DNA of 38,215 nucleotides from Prevotellaceae bacterium (GCA_028726625.1 JAQYPT010000016.1:1-38215), one strand, 5' to 3'. Shown: positions 8,725 to 18,008, counted from the first letter of the stretch. Notes: a model not told the origin generated them from the sequence alone. Translations and numbers: made by a program.

Positions 8725-11322
8725 TTATTTTGTTAGGCCCAAGCCTGTCTGTATGCGCAAAATCATATCCTCATAATGGAGGCGTGCCGCCAAGTTGGCA
8801 CCACTCATACGCGTCTTCAACAGCTTCATCACACGAATCATCTCGCCACGCTTCAGGCTCAAGGCATCGCTGTTGCGACTCACCTGTCCATTGGTGAGCA
8901 AGACATTCCTTGACTTACTGCTCAAATAATTGTCACGCTCACAAGCCAAATGCCGTTGAGCATCTGCGAACATGTCGGCTTCATACAGTTTTTTGTTAAT
9001 CTTCACCCCTTCATTTTCAGCAGCCGCAGTAATCAAAGCGTCAATAAAACTCTTCTGAAGACTGCGTTCCAACAGGTCGGGTGACTTGCCCGAAAGAGTA
9101 GTTTTGAAGATGTGGCGATGCAACATATCCATGAAAGTGGCTGCGGTGAAGGCCGCCTGTCCATTTTCATATTCGTTTTCATACATGCGGATGATGCGCT
9201 CATTGTTCAGCAAATCCCACAGAATATAGTTCTGTTGATTTTTCAACATGTAGTTGGGTTGTTGCTCTTCTACCCCCAGAGGTGTCTTACGCTGTATGTA
9301 GGTCAGCTTGGAAAGCGGAGTGTCAAACAGCCATTTGGGATGGGTCAACACCTCATCCAGCAAGAACTGCAAGGCCTCACGCTGCTTGTTTTTCTCGACA
9401 AAGTGGAACGATGTCTGCCCGTCACCTACCGTGAGGTTCTCCAGGTACATGCCGCCAATATTGGCCATGACATGATACAGGTACAGGCTCCATTGATAAA
9501 TCACCGCCGAATAAAGGTTGGAAGCCTCATCGTAGTCTTGCCCTGGTTCGCCGGTGGTAGTCCACTTGACGATGTTAGGCATGATGCGCTTGAGGTTGGC
9601 AATGCCATACCGAGCCGATTTCACAGCATCATCACCCAAATCTTCGCTCAAGGCACGTGGGTCGATGGCCGTTCGTTGCGACTGCGCCTCCATATATTTG
9701 TACAACTTGCCCGTATGTTTTTTCAAGAAATCGTTTAACTCCTTCTTCTCATTGCTTCCCTTTGGATACCACCGATAGGCCCACTCAATGGCCATAAGGT
9801 CGTAAGGACCGATATTGGGTGACATCACTTTCACCCCATCACCCGGCTGGGCTACATAGTTAAAGCGGGCATAGTCCATGATGGATGCCGACGTTCCACC
9901 CATTCGCGCGGTAAAACTCGCCGACCGAAGGGAATCAGTAGGATAGGCGTTAGACGCTATCATGTTATGACGAAGACCCAAAGAGTGGCCCACCTCATGG
10001 CACGCTACAAAGCGCACCGCATCGCCAATGAGCGCTTCGGGCAGTCGCAAGGAGCGGGCATCGGGGTTCTGTGCACCCGTTTGCACCATGATCCATTCGC
10101 TGATGAGCGACTGTACATTGTGCCACCAGATGATGTCTGCCTCTAATATCTCACCCGTTCGCGGGTCGATAACCGATGGCCCCATGGCGTTGGCCTTGGT
10201 TGATGCGGAATAAGTCAGCACCGAATAGCCCATGTCGTCGCCCACCTGAGCCAAACTATCTGTATAGTCGAACACCCGCACCGCATTCTTGAAGCCGGCC
10301 CGCTCGAAAGCTTTGTTCCAGTCGGTCATACCTTTTTTAATATAGGGGCGCAAGTGTTTGGGTACGGCCTGGTCGATATAAAAAACGATGGGGGTTTGCG
10401 GTTCTACCAGTTCGCCACGCATATAGGCGGCGGTATCGGAAGGAACAAGCCGCCAACGCGTCACATAGTGCTTGTGCTCTACCTTATGTTGATAGTCGTC
10501 GTAGCGAAGATTTGACGTAGTAAAGAAGCCCACGCGGGCATCTTCCTCACGCCCCTGCATGGGATATTGGGGCAAGAGAGAGAGCGAAGAGCTCACCACC
10601 ACCGTGACGTTCACCTTGCTGTTCCCCTCATGAACGGTCGTTGTTAACTCTGAGGTGGCTGTCACATTGTTCTTAAAAGCCTTGACATCGAGGATGCGCG
10701 ATAAGTCTGTAGAGGGGCTGGTGCCCAGATTGATGTTGTTGAACACGTCGTTCAAACAGTTCTCCTTGCCGTTGTACAGGTCGTTCACCTTCACGATAAG
10801 CGTGGAAGAGTCGCTTGGTACAGCCTCAATCTTCAAGCTGGCGAGGATGGGGTCGATGTAATTGTCCTTCACCGACCGTGCCATAGCTGCATATACGGGC
10901 ACTTCGGGCGTGACGCGTTGCTGGCGAATAAGCAACCGTTTCTGCTTCTTCGCCCATTCCAACCGCACGGTTTGGTTCTCATAGTTGATGCCTTTGTTCA
11001 CCCCCGATTCGTTTAATTCAGAGGGAACTTGCTGCAATCGGTTCACCACCAGGAACTCGCGTCCCATCAACTTGGTGGGTATTTCGTAATAAATCGTATC
11101 TCCTTTCTTGATGACATTAAAAACACCCTTCATCTCAACCGAGTCGCGTCCCGTGAGACGCTTATAGGTAGAAATGGGTTTCTCTACCGGTTTCTTCTTT
11201 TTAGTGAATGGCCAAATATGAAAGGCTGCACGCATTTCCACGGGTGTGGTTGATAACATGAAACCTGCACAGATGATGAAAAATAATGATTTACCTTTAT
11301 GACGAAAACAATTTTTAAGCAT
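8725..11322 (-). CDS. Zinc-dependent metalloprotease (DUF5117/DUF4953 type)
   Basis: An 865-residue secreted or envelope metalloprotease, first gene of the SusCD operon. The N-terminus (about 10-32) is a signal peptide. DUF5118/DUF5117-like regions follow (about 50-330). The catalytic segment has HEVGHSLGLRH with His442, Glu443, His446 and His452. A Met-turn SIMDY lies at 480-484, so this is metzincin-like zinc geometry. The C-terminal part is helical and has no recognised motif. Proteins of this family often sit next to SusCD pairs in Bacteroidetes. Here the inferred job is to cut proteins so that the SusCD pair can import fragments. That role is inference from context. The start at 11322 is the first ATG before the signal sequence. 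Confidence 0.9.
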   Translation of the reverse strand: MLKNCFRHKGKSLFFIICAGFMLSTTPVEMRAAFHIWPFTKKKKPVEKPISTYKRLTGRDSVEMKGVFNVIKKGDTIYYEIPTKLMGREFLVVNRLQQVPSELNESGVNKGINYENQTVRLEWAKKQKRLLIRQQRVTPEVPVYAAMARSVKDNYIDPILASLKIEAVPSDSSTLIVKVNDLYNGKENCLNDVFNNINLGTSPSTDLSRILDVKAFKNNVTATSELTTTVHEGNSKVNVTVVVSSSLSLLPQYPMQGREEDARVGFFTTSNLRYDDYQHKVEHKHYVTRWRLVPSDTAAYMRGELVEPQTPIVFYIDQAVPKHLRPYIKKGMTDWNKAFERAGFKNAVRVFDYTDSLAQVGDDMGYSVLTYSASTKANAMGPSVIDPRTGEILEADIIWWHNVQSLISEWIMVQTGAQNPDARSLRLPEALIGDAVRFVACHEVGHSLGLRHNMIASNAYPTDSLRSASFTARMGGTSASIMDYARFNYVAQPGDGVKVMSPNIGPYDLMAIEWAYRWYPKGSNEKKELNDFLKKHTGKLYKYMEAQSQRTAIDPRALSEDLGDDAVKSARYGIANLKRIMPNIVKWTTTGEPGQDYDEASNLYSAVIYQWSLYLYHVMANIGGMYLENLTVGDGQTSFHFVEKNKQREALQFLLDEVLTHPKWLFDTPLSKLTYIQRKTPLGVEEQQPNYMLKNQQNYILWDLLNNERIIRMYENEYENGQAAFTAATFMDMLHRHIFKTTLSGKSPDLLERSLQKSFIDALITAAAENEGVKINKKLYEADMFADAQRHLACERDNYLSSKSRNVLLTNGQVSRNSDALSLKRGEMIRVMKLLKTRMSGANLAARLHYEDMILRIQTGLGLTK

Positions 11323-11421
11323 TAATTTGATAATTATTAAACAAAAATGAATCGAGAAACTGCTATCCTATTCGCAAACTGCCTATTTACAGCTTTCGAT
11401 TTATCTCAAACTTTCTGTTTG

Positions 11422-11452
11422 CAAAATTAAGCTTTTTCTTCCATAATGCCAA
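11422..11452 (-). promoter_or_regulatory. Promoter of the metalloprotease-SusCD operon
   Basis: The minus strand carries CTTG (-33, core TTG at 11452-11450), a 20-bp spacer, and TAATTTTG (11429-11422) as the -7 element. The leader to the start codon is about 90 nt, long enough for regulation. Confidence 0.65.
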
Positions 11453-11506
11453 GATTATTAACCATAAAGAAATCTTTTCTTATATTTTCTTGAGATAGAT
11501 CTACAG

Positions 11507-12604
11507 TTACTTGATGACATTCATTCGCCAAGTAATACCAAGGTCAAGTATGGAATGTTTGTCTTGCAGGTAGCCAGCTGGATTGGTATTCTTACCAAAG
11601 CAGTAACTATAATTGGCATGTAGACGCACTTTCTTATTTTTTAGTGGATAGTATTCTAATCCAGCACCAACGCGTGTGATTTCGGTTCCTTCATACAAAG
11701 CCAGGTCAGCGCGAGGCTTGGATTGCTCGGCTTTCTGTTGATTGGGTTCGTCCAATTGAGTTGATGCCTCGGGATTGGTGTCTACGCCAGCATGATTCAC
11801 GTCGTAACTCGCCTTAGCCCAAAGGTTAATCTGTGGTGTAGGCTGGTAATCAACACGAGCAGTCATAGAGCAATCCTTGAAAAAGAATGTCTGTCGCGTG
11901 GTGGCACGGTTCATATAATCCACTCCTATTTGCAGATTGTCAGCCACATCGAACCGATTACCAAAAGAAAGGTAATTGATAAATTTCCCTGGCGCATACT
12001 CCATGAAGTTGACCGACCAATCGGTGTGCAAGATACCGTGGCTTCCATACCATATCAGGTTGTAGGCATACATCTCAGAAGATATGCCACTATTTCGTTT
12101 ATACACTTTCTGGAACGGGCTTTCCACCATTTGCAAGAAGAATTGGTCTTTTTGGTTTGTGGTTTGATAACCCAGCCACACTCCCCACGCATAGCAGGGA
12201 AAGTTGTAACAGAATTCAAAGAGTTGAAAGCAATCGATAGGAGCTGGATCGAACTCCCACGGTCCACATAGCACCGCCCACTTACCACCAGAGAGTGTCC
12301 AATTTTGGTTTGCGTGGTAAGTAAGGAAGAGCCAGTCGGTAGCATCAAAGAAGGTATACTCCTTGTTGATGCCATTCAGCCGTTGTCGATACTTAAAAAA
12401 GAACTTCGGGGAGATGTTACCATTGATGAGAATGTTGAAAATATTTCCCTTAAAACCTGTCTTATCATTGTTTTTCACACCGTCTATCGATTCACGTTGA
12501 TAGTCGGCTCGTGCTTCAACAGACAGGTTTACATGCCGGGACTCTTGCGCATAGAGCCCCATGCCATAGAAGGTCAGCAAAAGCAGATATATCTTTAATT
12601 TCAT
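11507..12604 (-). CDS. Porin-like outer-membrane beta-barrel protein
   Basis: A 365-residue protein with a signal peptide (1-19, ending LYAQ). Alternating hydrophobic/aromatic strands run throughout, for example KFFFKYRQRLNG, WTLSGGKWAVL and DLGITWRM near the end. The overall pattern resembles the phosphate-selective porin (OprO/OprP) family found widely in Bacteroidetes. A charged linker rich in Gln, Glu and Pro lies at about 285-305. It starts 73 bp downstream of the YitT-family gene with no clear promoter between them, so the two may be co-transcribed. Specificity is unknown. Confidence 0.75.
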   Translation of the reverse strand: MKLKIYLLLLTFYGMGLYAQESRHVNLSVEARADYQRESIDGVKNNDKTGFKGNIFNILINGNISPKFFFKYRQRLNGINKEYTFFDATDWLFLTYHANQNWTLSGGKWAVLCGPWEFDPAPIDCFQLFEFCYNFPCYAWGVWLGYQTTNQKDQFFLQMVESPFQKVYKRNSGISSEMYAYNLIWYGSHGILHTDWSVNFMEYAPGKFINYLSFGNRFDVADNLQIGVDYMNRATTRQTFFFKDCSMTARVDYQPTPQINLWAKASYDVNHAGVDTNPEASTQLDEPNQQKAEQSKPRADLALYEGTEITRVGAGLEYYPLKNKKVRLHANYSYCFGKNTNPAGYLQDKHSILDLGITWRMNVIK

Positions 12605-12677
12605 AGTAGGTTTAAACTAAACTTCATGCATGACAATTGCAAGTATCATGCTCCTTTTCTGAAAAGACGTGGCGGCA

Positions 12678-13652
12678 TCAATAATTACTCGTTCGCAACA
12701 GTCCTTTCTTATTCCACAGACCATATACTTCACTCACGGTATCAGAAGTAATAAACGTTTTAAGTCTTTCCTTACTCATGAAATCAATCAACGTAGAGAA
12801 TTCTTCTTTGGTCAACACAACTTCCAACTGTATTTGCTTCTCATTTGAGTAGCCGCCTATCACCTCGTGCAGGGTCACACCACGACGAATGGTATGAACG
12901 ACAAAATCCACTATTTTTTGGTAATCTTTGGAGATGATATATACACGAGTCTTAGAATTGATATCCGACATAAAATGATTCAGAATCAACCCATTGAGCC
13001 ATGTGCCAATTAAACCAATAATCACTAAACTGACTGGGTTAATCGCAAAAGCCGTACAACAAATAGCACCACCTGCTAACATCACGGCAGTACCGAGCTT
13101 AACATGGAGATACTTGTTGAAAATCTTCGCAAGAATATCCAGTCCACCCGTAGAAGCATTGATACTGAACAAGATACTTTGTGAAGCACTCAGGATGAGA
13201 ACGAAGCAGAGAAGGTCGAACCAAGGATTGGCAACGGCTTGTCCAGCAACGTAGGTGGTGAAGAGAGATTCGTGCATAGGAACGATGGAAGCAAGAAAAT
13301 CAATCATCGGCCCTAATATCAACGCCGTATACACGGTCTTGGCTCCAAACTCATTACCGATGAGCAGAAACGAAAGCACCAACAATATCGCATTAATGAT
13401 AAATATCATCGTACCCACTGATACAAAAGGCAGCAACTTGGCGAGTACCAAGGACAAACCCGTAATAGAGCCAATAATGAGTTTACTGGGTATCAAGAAA
13501 AAGTACACACCCAAGGCAGCCACAAACATACCTGCCGTCATGATCACTAATTCAACCCAAAATTGACGCGTACAGATGATTCGTTTGATTCGAATTGGTG
13601 CATTTTTTAACTTCTCAGCGAAAGTCATTTCGCATTCCTGCTTGTTATTCAT
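12678..13652 (-). CDS. YitT family membrane protein with DUF2179 domain
   Basis: A 324-residue inner-membrane protein of the YitT/DUF161 family. After a basic cytoplasmic start come about six membrane segments with family-typical sequence (ALGVYFFLIPSKL, ITGLSLVL, INASTGGLDILAK). A soluble C-terminal DUF2179 domain (about 225-315) follows. The family's transport substrate is not established. The open frame extends upstream to a GTG at 13694, but the ATG at 13652 fits better with the promoter at 13771-13800. A second ATG at 13628 has a GGA eight bases before it and is an alternative start. Confidence 0.85.
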   Translation of the reverse strand: MNNKQECEMTFAEKLKNAPIRIKRIICTRQFWVELVIMTAGMFVAALGVYFFLIPSKLIIGSITGLSLVLAKLLPFVSVGTMIFIINAILLVLSFLLIGNEFGAKTVYTALILGPMIDFLASIVPMHESLFTTYVAGQAVANPWFDLLCFVLILSASQSILFSINASTGGLDILAKIFNKYLHVKLGTAVMLAGGAICCTAFAINPVSLVIIGLIGTWLNGLILNHFMSDINSKTRVYIISKDYQKIVDFVVHTIRRGVTLHEVIGGYSNEKQIQLEVVLTKEEFSTLIDFMSKERLKTFITSDTVSEVYGLWNKKGLLRTSNY

Positions 13653-13770
13653 AATGCTTAAATTTAATGGTTTCAGGTTAACTATGAGAACCACTGTTGT
13701 TCCCGCTCGTTCCGTGTTTCTCAGCTGCCCCTCTTTCGAGTTATAAGCGACAACGATTATTAAAACTGTG

Positions 13771-13800
13771 CAAATTTAATGTATTTTTATCAATACGCAA
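13771..13800 (-). promoter_or_regulatory. Promoter of the YitT-family gene
   Basis: The minus strand carries CTTG (core TTG at 13800-13798), a 19-bp spacer, and TAAATTTG (13778-13771). The leader is about 110 nt. Confidence 0.6.
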
Positions 13801-13814
13801 GTTTTTAGCGTATT
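13792..13814. promoter_or_regulatory. Dyad overlapping the -33 region
   Basis: AATACGC (13792-13798) and GCGTATT (13808-13814) are perfect inverted repeats with a 9-bp spacer. They cover the -33 element of the YitT-gene promoter, so the dyad could be a repressor site. It is followed by TTTT on the plus strand, but no plus-strand gene lies upstream that would need a terminator. Confidence 0.35.
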
Positions 13815-14020
13815 TTTTAGTTAAATATCCTCCCATCAAGATTGAAAAATGAAATAGAAACCCTGATGAGCACAACAAATGCTGCTTATGAATAAGAGCA
13901 AATATACTTGGATGACACGTTGGAAAGACAGAAACACAATTGACTTCACTGCCCCTTCCATAAACGGTTGAGCCAACAATAACTGAACCTGTTCATCAAC
14001 AGGAACCGATGGAGAAAAAT

Positions 14021-14085
14021 AAAAAAAAAGGACTACCGCTGTAGTCCAATCTTTGTTAACCTTAAATCTAATACCATGAAAAACA
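14021..14085 (-). ncRNA. Candidate small RNA, about 65 nt
   Basis: A full promoter (14091-14121) is followed by about 40 nt of leader and then a terminator. The terminator is GGACTAC-AGCG-GTAGTCC (14047-14030 on the minus strand) followed directly by nine T (14029-14021). No open frame fits in the transcript. The same layout recurs at 38082-38156, with a different 7-bp stem but the same loop form nGCG and a GTTAA motif before the stem. It could also be an attenuated leader, but the downstream YitT-family gene has its own promoter. The family is not one I can name. Confidence 0.55.
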
Positions 14086-14090
14086 CGATG

Positions 14091-14121
14091 CAAAGATAAG
14101 GGTTATCTCATGATGTTGCAA
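14091..14121 (-). promoter_or_regulatory. Promoter of the candidate small RNA
   Basis: The minus strand carries CTTG (core TTG at 14121-14119), a 20-bp spacer, and TATCTTTG (14098-14091), a full -7 consensus. Confidence 0.6.
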
Positions 14122-14353
14122 GCTACTAAGGCTTTTCTATCCTAAAAACGCACCTTTTCTTGATGTATATCAAATTACATACCAATGGATTATAGCACAT
14201 CGTTGCAGACAGCAAGAAACTATTTACCTGCGCACATGGCTCATGAACCTACTCAGTGCTGTCACTGAAGAATGAACCATTTACCTCGAAAACCACCCAT
14301 CAAGCAGCGTATATAAAATCGGGGACACATTGGTTGCAACGATGATTGACGCT
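14122..14353. other. Gene-free stretch, nothing recognised
   Basis: Between the small-RNA promoter and the dispersed repeat I see no credible open frame, no strong hairpin and no repeat. Confidence 0.5.
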
Positions 14354-14745
14354 GAATTTTATTGACAAAGTGCCTCTCATAATTCGCGTGTAGACCACCA
14401 ACGGTACAATTGTTCGCAAATACGCCAAATATGAGCGACGTTCGTAATTCGTTGTTATTAAAGACATTCTACATAAGTCACCTCTTTTCTTGCTTATTTT
14501 CACCACTTTTTGCTGGCAAAAGCATAGAGATTAGCATCGAATATGCATGCTTTTAGGTTGTAATAGCATGTGAATAACACCTCAAAAGGATGGTTCTAAG
14601 AGCGTAAAGTCAATGCTCTAACCAAAAAACGACGTTTACTCTGATTAAATTGACGTACTTTTGTCTACTGCTTGCCTATTGATTTTTTCTATTTTGAAGA
14701 TTTTCAATGGTCGTTTTTGGGTAAAATCACAGGACAAAAACAACG
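14354..14745. repeat. Dispersed 392-bp repeat, copy A
   Basis: This segment aligns along its whole length, with about four in five bases identical, with 31413-31804 in the same orientation. Both copies start near GCCTCTCATAATTC and end near GACAAAAACAACG. Both hold the plus-strand -7-like TACTTTTG, followed by TCTAC and GCTTGCCTATTG. Frames across both copies are interrupted and differ, so it does not look protein-coding. No terminal inverted repeats or target-site duplications were seen. It may be a non-autonomous mobile element, the fossil of one, or a structured element. Confidence 0.8.
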
Positions 14746-14794
14746 GATTCGCGGACCACGGACGATACGCATACTTGCCGAAAAAGCCATAGGT

Positions 14795-14857
14795 GCAAAG
14801 CGTAAGCACGTTCTACCAAAGCAGCCTGCCGAGCCACCTGGCTTGCTTACGCTTTGC
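14795..14857. repeat. 14-bp perfect inverted repeat
   Basis: GCAAAGCGTAAGCA (14795-14808) and TGCTTACGCTTTGC (14844-14857) are exact inverted copies separated by 35 bp. It begins 8 bp after the stop of the ABC ATPase gene. On the minus strand CTTTTTC follows about 7 bases after the stem. It may terminate the efflux operon, although the large loop is unusual for an intrinsic terminator. Confidence 0.5.
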
Positions 14858-14864
14858 TCCTGAA

Positions 14865-15527
14865 TCAACCAACGATCTGTCCGTCAAACAGTCGCACGAT
14901 GCGATGGGCGATGGAGGCGTCATGCTCGTTGTGGGTCACCATGACGATGGTGGTTCCCTCGCGGTTGAGTTCGGTGAGTAAGCCCATCACCTCGGCACCA
15001 TTTTTCGAGTCGAGATTACCTGTCGGCTCATCGGCGAGAATCAGTTTCGGACCAAACACCACGGCTCTGGCGATGGCCACACGCTGCTGCTGACCGCCCG
15101 AGAGCTGGTGGGGGAAATGCTTGGCGCGATGACTGATGCCCATGCGTTTCATGATGTCCTTCACTTTTTGCTTGCGCTCGGCCTTCGACATGCCAAGGTA
15201 GGTCAGGGGCAGTTCGATGTTCTCTTCCACGTTGAGCTCGTCGATGAGGTTGAAGCTCTGGAACACGAAGCCTATCTCTCCCTTGCGCACGTCGGTGCGA
15301 TCCTTCTCTTTCAGTGCCGACACTTCCTTGTCGCCTAACCAATACTTGCCACCCGTGGGATTGTCGAGCAGCCCGAGGATGTTGAGCAGGGTTGACTTGC
15401 CGCAGCCCGAAGGCCCCATGATGGCAACAAACTCCTTGTCTTCTACTTGGAACGACACATTGTTGAGCGCAATGGTCTCCACTTCTTCCGTACGGAACGA
15501 TTTGCTTAAATTTTCTACTTTGATCAT
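14865..15527 (-). CDS. ABC transporter ATP-binding protein (MacB/LolD type)
   Basis: A 220-residue ATPase. It has Walker A GPSGCGKST at 38-46, Q-loop Gln90, signature LSGGQ at 142-146, Walker B LILADE at 162-167, and switch His199 in VTHN. The length and sequence fit the stand-alone ATPases that partner FtsX/MacB-type permeases (LolD/MacB group), which drive conformational work across the envelope rather than classical transmembrane translocation. It is the last gene of the efflux operon, 67 bp after the fourth permease, and the only ATPase for four permeases in the cluster. It should bind the cytoplasmic face of permease dimers. Confidence 0.93.
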   Translation of the reverse strand: MIKVENLSKSFRTEEVETIALNNVSFQVEDKEFVAIMGPSGCGKSTLLNILGLLDNPTGGKYWLGDKEVSALKEKDRTDVRKGEIGFVFQSFNLIDELNVEENIELPLTYLGMSKAERKQKVKDIMKRMGISHRAKHFPHQLSGGQQQRVAIARAVVFGPKLILADEPTGNLDSKNGAEVMGLLTELNREGTTIVMVTHNEHDASIAHRIVRLFDGQIVG

Positions 15528-15594
15528 ATTCTTAAAATATTATGGTTTTTATATGTTTTATGGTTTGTAGTCCGGTCAATCGGATATTCCTTTG

Positions 15595-17997
15595 CTACTC
15601 TTGTTTCAGATACTCCACTGGGTTGCTGTTGGTCACACGCCAGCAGTTGATTGCCACAACGGTAACGATGATGAGCAGCACGAGGACGATTGTCACGAGG
15701 AACGGCCACACCGTCAACGCGATGCGGTTGTCATAGAGCTGCAGCCACTGTGCGGCTACCCAGTAGGCACCGACAGCCCCAATCAGCACGGCAGGAATGG
15801 CGGTGCGAAGGATGTTCAGTTGGAAAATGCGCATCACGTCGCCCACACACGCACCGTTCACCTTGCGGATGGCTATTTCCTTGTGACGACGGTTCACCTC
15901 GTCGCTGACATAACCAATAAGTCCCATCAGCGCGATGAAAAGCACCACGATGCCAACCGTCATCACGCCGTTGCGGAAGTTGCGGGTCGCAACATACTGC
16001 ATGTTCTTGAGGTTCTCCACGCTCTCGACCAAGACTGTTTTGCCTGGAAAGAACCGCTGAAGTCGCGTCTGGATGTCTGTCAGCTTTTCTACGCTGAAAT
16101 CGTCCAGCTGAATCAGCAGGTAATTGTTCATCCAGTTGGCCGCACGTCCGTAGAAAATCACAGAGGGTCTGTCCCTCCCATTGTTCTCTGCACTGCCGAG
16201 ATGAATATCACGATAGACGCCTACGATGGTCAGTAAATCTTTGTTTTCGTTTCCGCTATGCTCACTGATAATCACCTTCCGACCCACCACGTCGTCCCAT
16301 CCGCGCAGCTTCTTCATCATAGAGGCGAAGTCCTGACTCACCATTACCTGCCTGAGACTGTCGCTGCCCGATGCGAAGACACGGCCGGCGACAACAGGAA
16401 TCTGCAGCATATCAAAGTAATGGTCGGCTACGGTGTAGAGATCGGCGATATTGAACAGCTGTGATTCTTCCCCGGGAACAGTTACATTGTTACCACTCAT
16501 ACCATAGAATGGAAACGTATTGCAGGCCGACACCTGACGCACGCCGCTCATACGACCTACCTCGTCGTATGCCGTCTGCCGTTCATCGGGCTGTAGCGCG
16601 GTGATGTTAACAGACGCGAGACTGGCACACTGATAGCCCAAGTCAAAGCCAACCGTATGCCTATACTGCATGCTGACAATGAAAAGCAGACCTAAAAGGA
16701 AGCTCACCATGGCAAACTCAAGCCCTAAAAGTGCCACCTTCCAGCGACGCCGGGCCTCGACATAGCCATGAAATGCAATGGTCACGGGCATGCGGTTGTA
16801 AAGCCATCCGGGTACGATACCACCCACGAAGAGCACCATCAACGCAATTAAAAGCAAAATCCACGCACCACGGTTGAATACCAACACAGAGAGCGGAGCC
16901 GACAACAACTGTTCGATTGTGCCATGGCAAGCCCACAACAGAGCTGCTCCTAACATGAGGGCAAGCACGAGATGCAGGCACACTTCGCTGAAGGTGATGC
17001 TGTAGACGGCTCCTCGTCCGGCACCATAGCATTTCCTTACCGCCATCTCACGGGCACGGCTGACCAAATTGCCCACCACGATCAGCACGTAGTTGAGTAT
17101 CGAGGCCGAAAGCAGAATGATGGCCAGAAGCGACAAAATCCAGAACATTTGGCGCACATTGTCAGCCTCCGTGTAATAGCGAGATATGGGGGTTAGCTTG
17201 TATGTGAGCCATACTCCGGACTGTCGCAGTTCCTGGACGGGGTAATGCGTTTGTATCATGCGGTGTATAAGGGGTTTCAACGAATCGGGAGAGGTACCTT
17301 TCCTGAGACGCACAAAACTGCTGTAGCGATCGTTGCCGACCAGATTATCCTGACCGTCAAAGCTAAAATTCTTCTGCGTCTTCATTGAACCGATCACATC
17401 ATAGGCGTGGAACGTTGAGTTGTGAGGATAATCCTCGTAGACGCCCACGATGGTCAGCTTCAGGCCTGGCATTTCCTTCGACTCGATGTGCCGACCCACA
17501 ACGTTGCCGCCCAAGCGCTCTGCCGTTGAGCGATTCACTACGCAACAGAACGGTTCCGTGAGTGCCCGGTCGGCATCACCCTCAAGGATGCGGGCCGGAA
17601 ACATGCGGAAGAAACAGCTGTCGGCAAAGTAGACATCAGCACGGACACGTGTTTTGTCATCAGTTTCCACCTCTCCATCGGTCACGATTGGATTGGTGCG
17701 TGTAGCCAGCTCCACCTGTGGAATGGTTCGTTTCATCATCGGTGCCACGCCGCCCGACGTATTCGAACCCTCCGTGAACTCCTGTGCTTTCATCTTGAAG
17801 CCCTCGGTCACACGGCAGATACGGTCGTAATCGGGATAACACTGGTCGAAAGTCTGTTCGTAATAAATCTCGGCAATGATAACCGCACTGACACTCAATC
17901 CGAGTGCCAAACATAGAATCTTGGCCACATTGTGCTGTCTGGGGCGGAAGAGATTGCGCAAAGCCATGCGGAAAGACTGTTGGATAAGATGCAACAT
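15595..17997 (-). CDS. MacB/FtsX-type ABC permease, divergent fourth copy
   Basis: An 800-residue permease. One N-terminal membrane segment (about 25-45) is followed by a large periplasmic MacB_PCD-like domain and a first FtsX membrane block (about 285-400). A further membrane segment near 425-445, a second periplasmic domain and a C-terminal FtsX block (about 670-790) complete it. Each FtsX block has the coupling motif (REMAVRKCYGA, KEIAIRKVNGA). It ends in NPVEYLKQE, like its neighbours. Its N-terminus and middle differ strongly from the three other permeases of the operon. It starts 11 bp after the DUF2807 gene and probably works with the downstream ATPase. Confidence 0.9.
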   Translation of the reverse strand: MLHLIQQSFRMALRNLFRPRQHNVAKILCLALGLSVSAVIIAEIYYEQTFDQCYPDYDRICRVTEGFKMKAQEFTEGSNTSGGVAPMMKRTIPQVELATRTNPIVTDGEVETDDKTRVRADVYFADSCFFRMFPARILEGDADRALTEPFCCVVNRSTAERLGGNVVGRHIESKEMPGLKLTIVGVYEDYPHNSTFHAYDVIGSMKTQKNFSFDGQDNLVGNDRYSSFVRLRKGTSPDSLKPLIHRMIQTHYPVQELRQSGVWLTYKLTPISRYYTEADNVRQMFWILSLLAIILLSASILNYVLIVVGNLVSRAREMAVRKCYGAGRGAVYSITFSEVCLHLVLALMLGAALLWACHGTIEQLLSAPLSVLVFNRGAWILLLIALMVLFVGGIVPGWLYNRMPVTIAFHGYVEARRRWKVALLGLEFAMVSFLLGLLFIVSMQYRHTVGFDLGYQCASLASVNITALQPDERQTAYDEVGRMSGVRQVSACNTFPFYGMSGNNVTVPGEESQLFNIADLYTVADHYFDMLQIPVVAGRVFASGSDSLRQVMVSQDFASMMKKLRGWDDVVGRKVIISEHSGNENKDLLTIVGVYRDIHLGSAENNGRDRPSVIFYGRAANWMNNYLLIQLDDFSVEKLTDIQTRLQRFFPGKTVLVESVENLKNMQYVATRNFRNGVMTVGIVVLFIALMGLIGYVSDEVNRRHKEIAIRKVNGACVGDVMRIFQLNILRTAIPAVLIGAVGAYWVAAQWLQLYDNRIALTVWPFLVTIVLVLLIIVTVVAINCWRVTNSNPVEYLKQE

Positions 17998-18008
17998 AGT
18001 ATAGATGA

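Noticed and set aside
13836..14093. 85-residue minus-strand frame
   Set aside because: It reads straight through the small-RNA terminator hairpin and T-run, and shows no protein-like pattern.
14672..14863. 63-residue plus frame starting inside the dispersed repeat, with a similar one at 31731-32078
   Set aside because: The two frames agree only inside the repeat and then diverge; the start is TTG and there is no sign of selection for coding.
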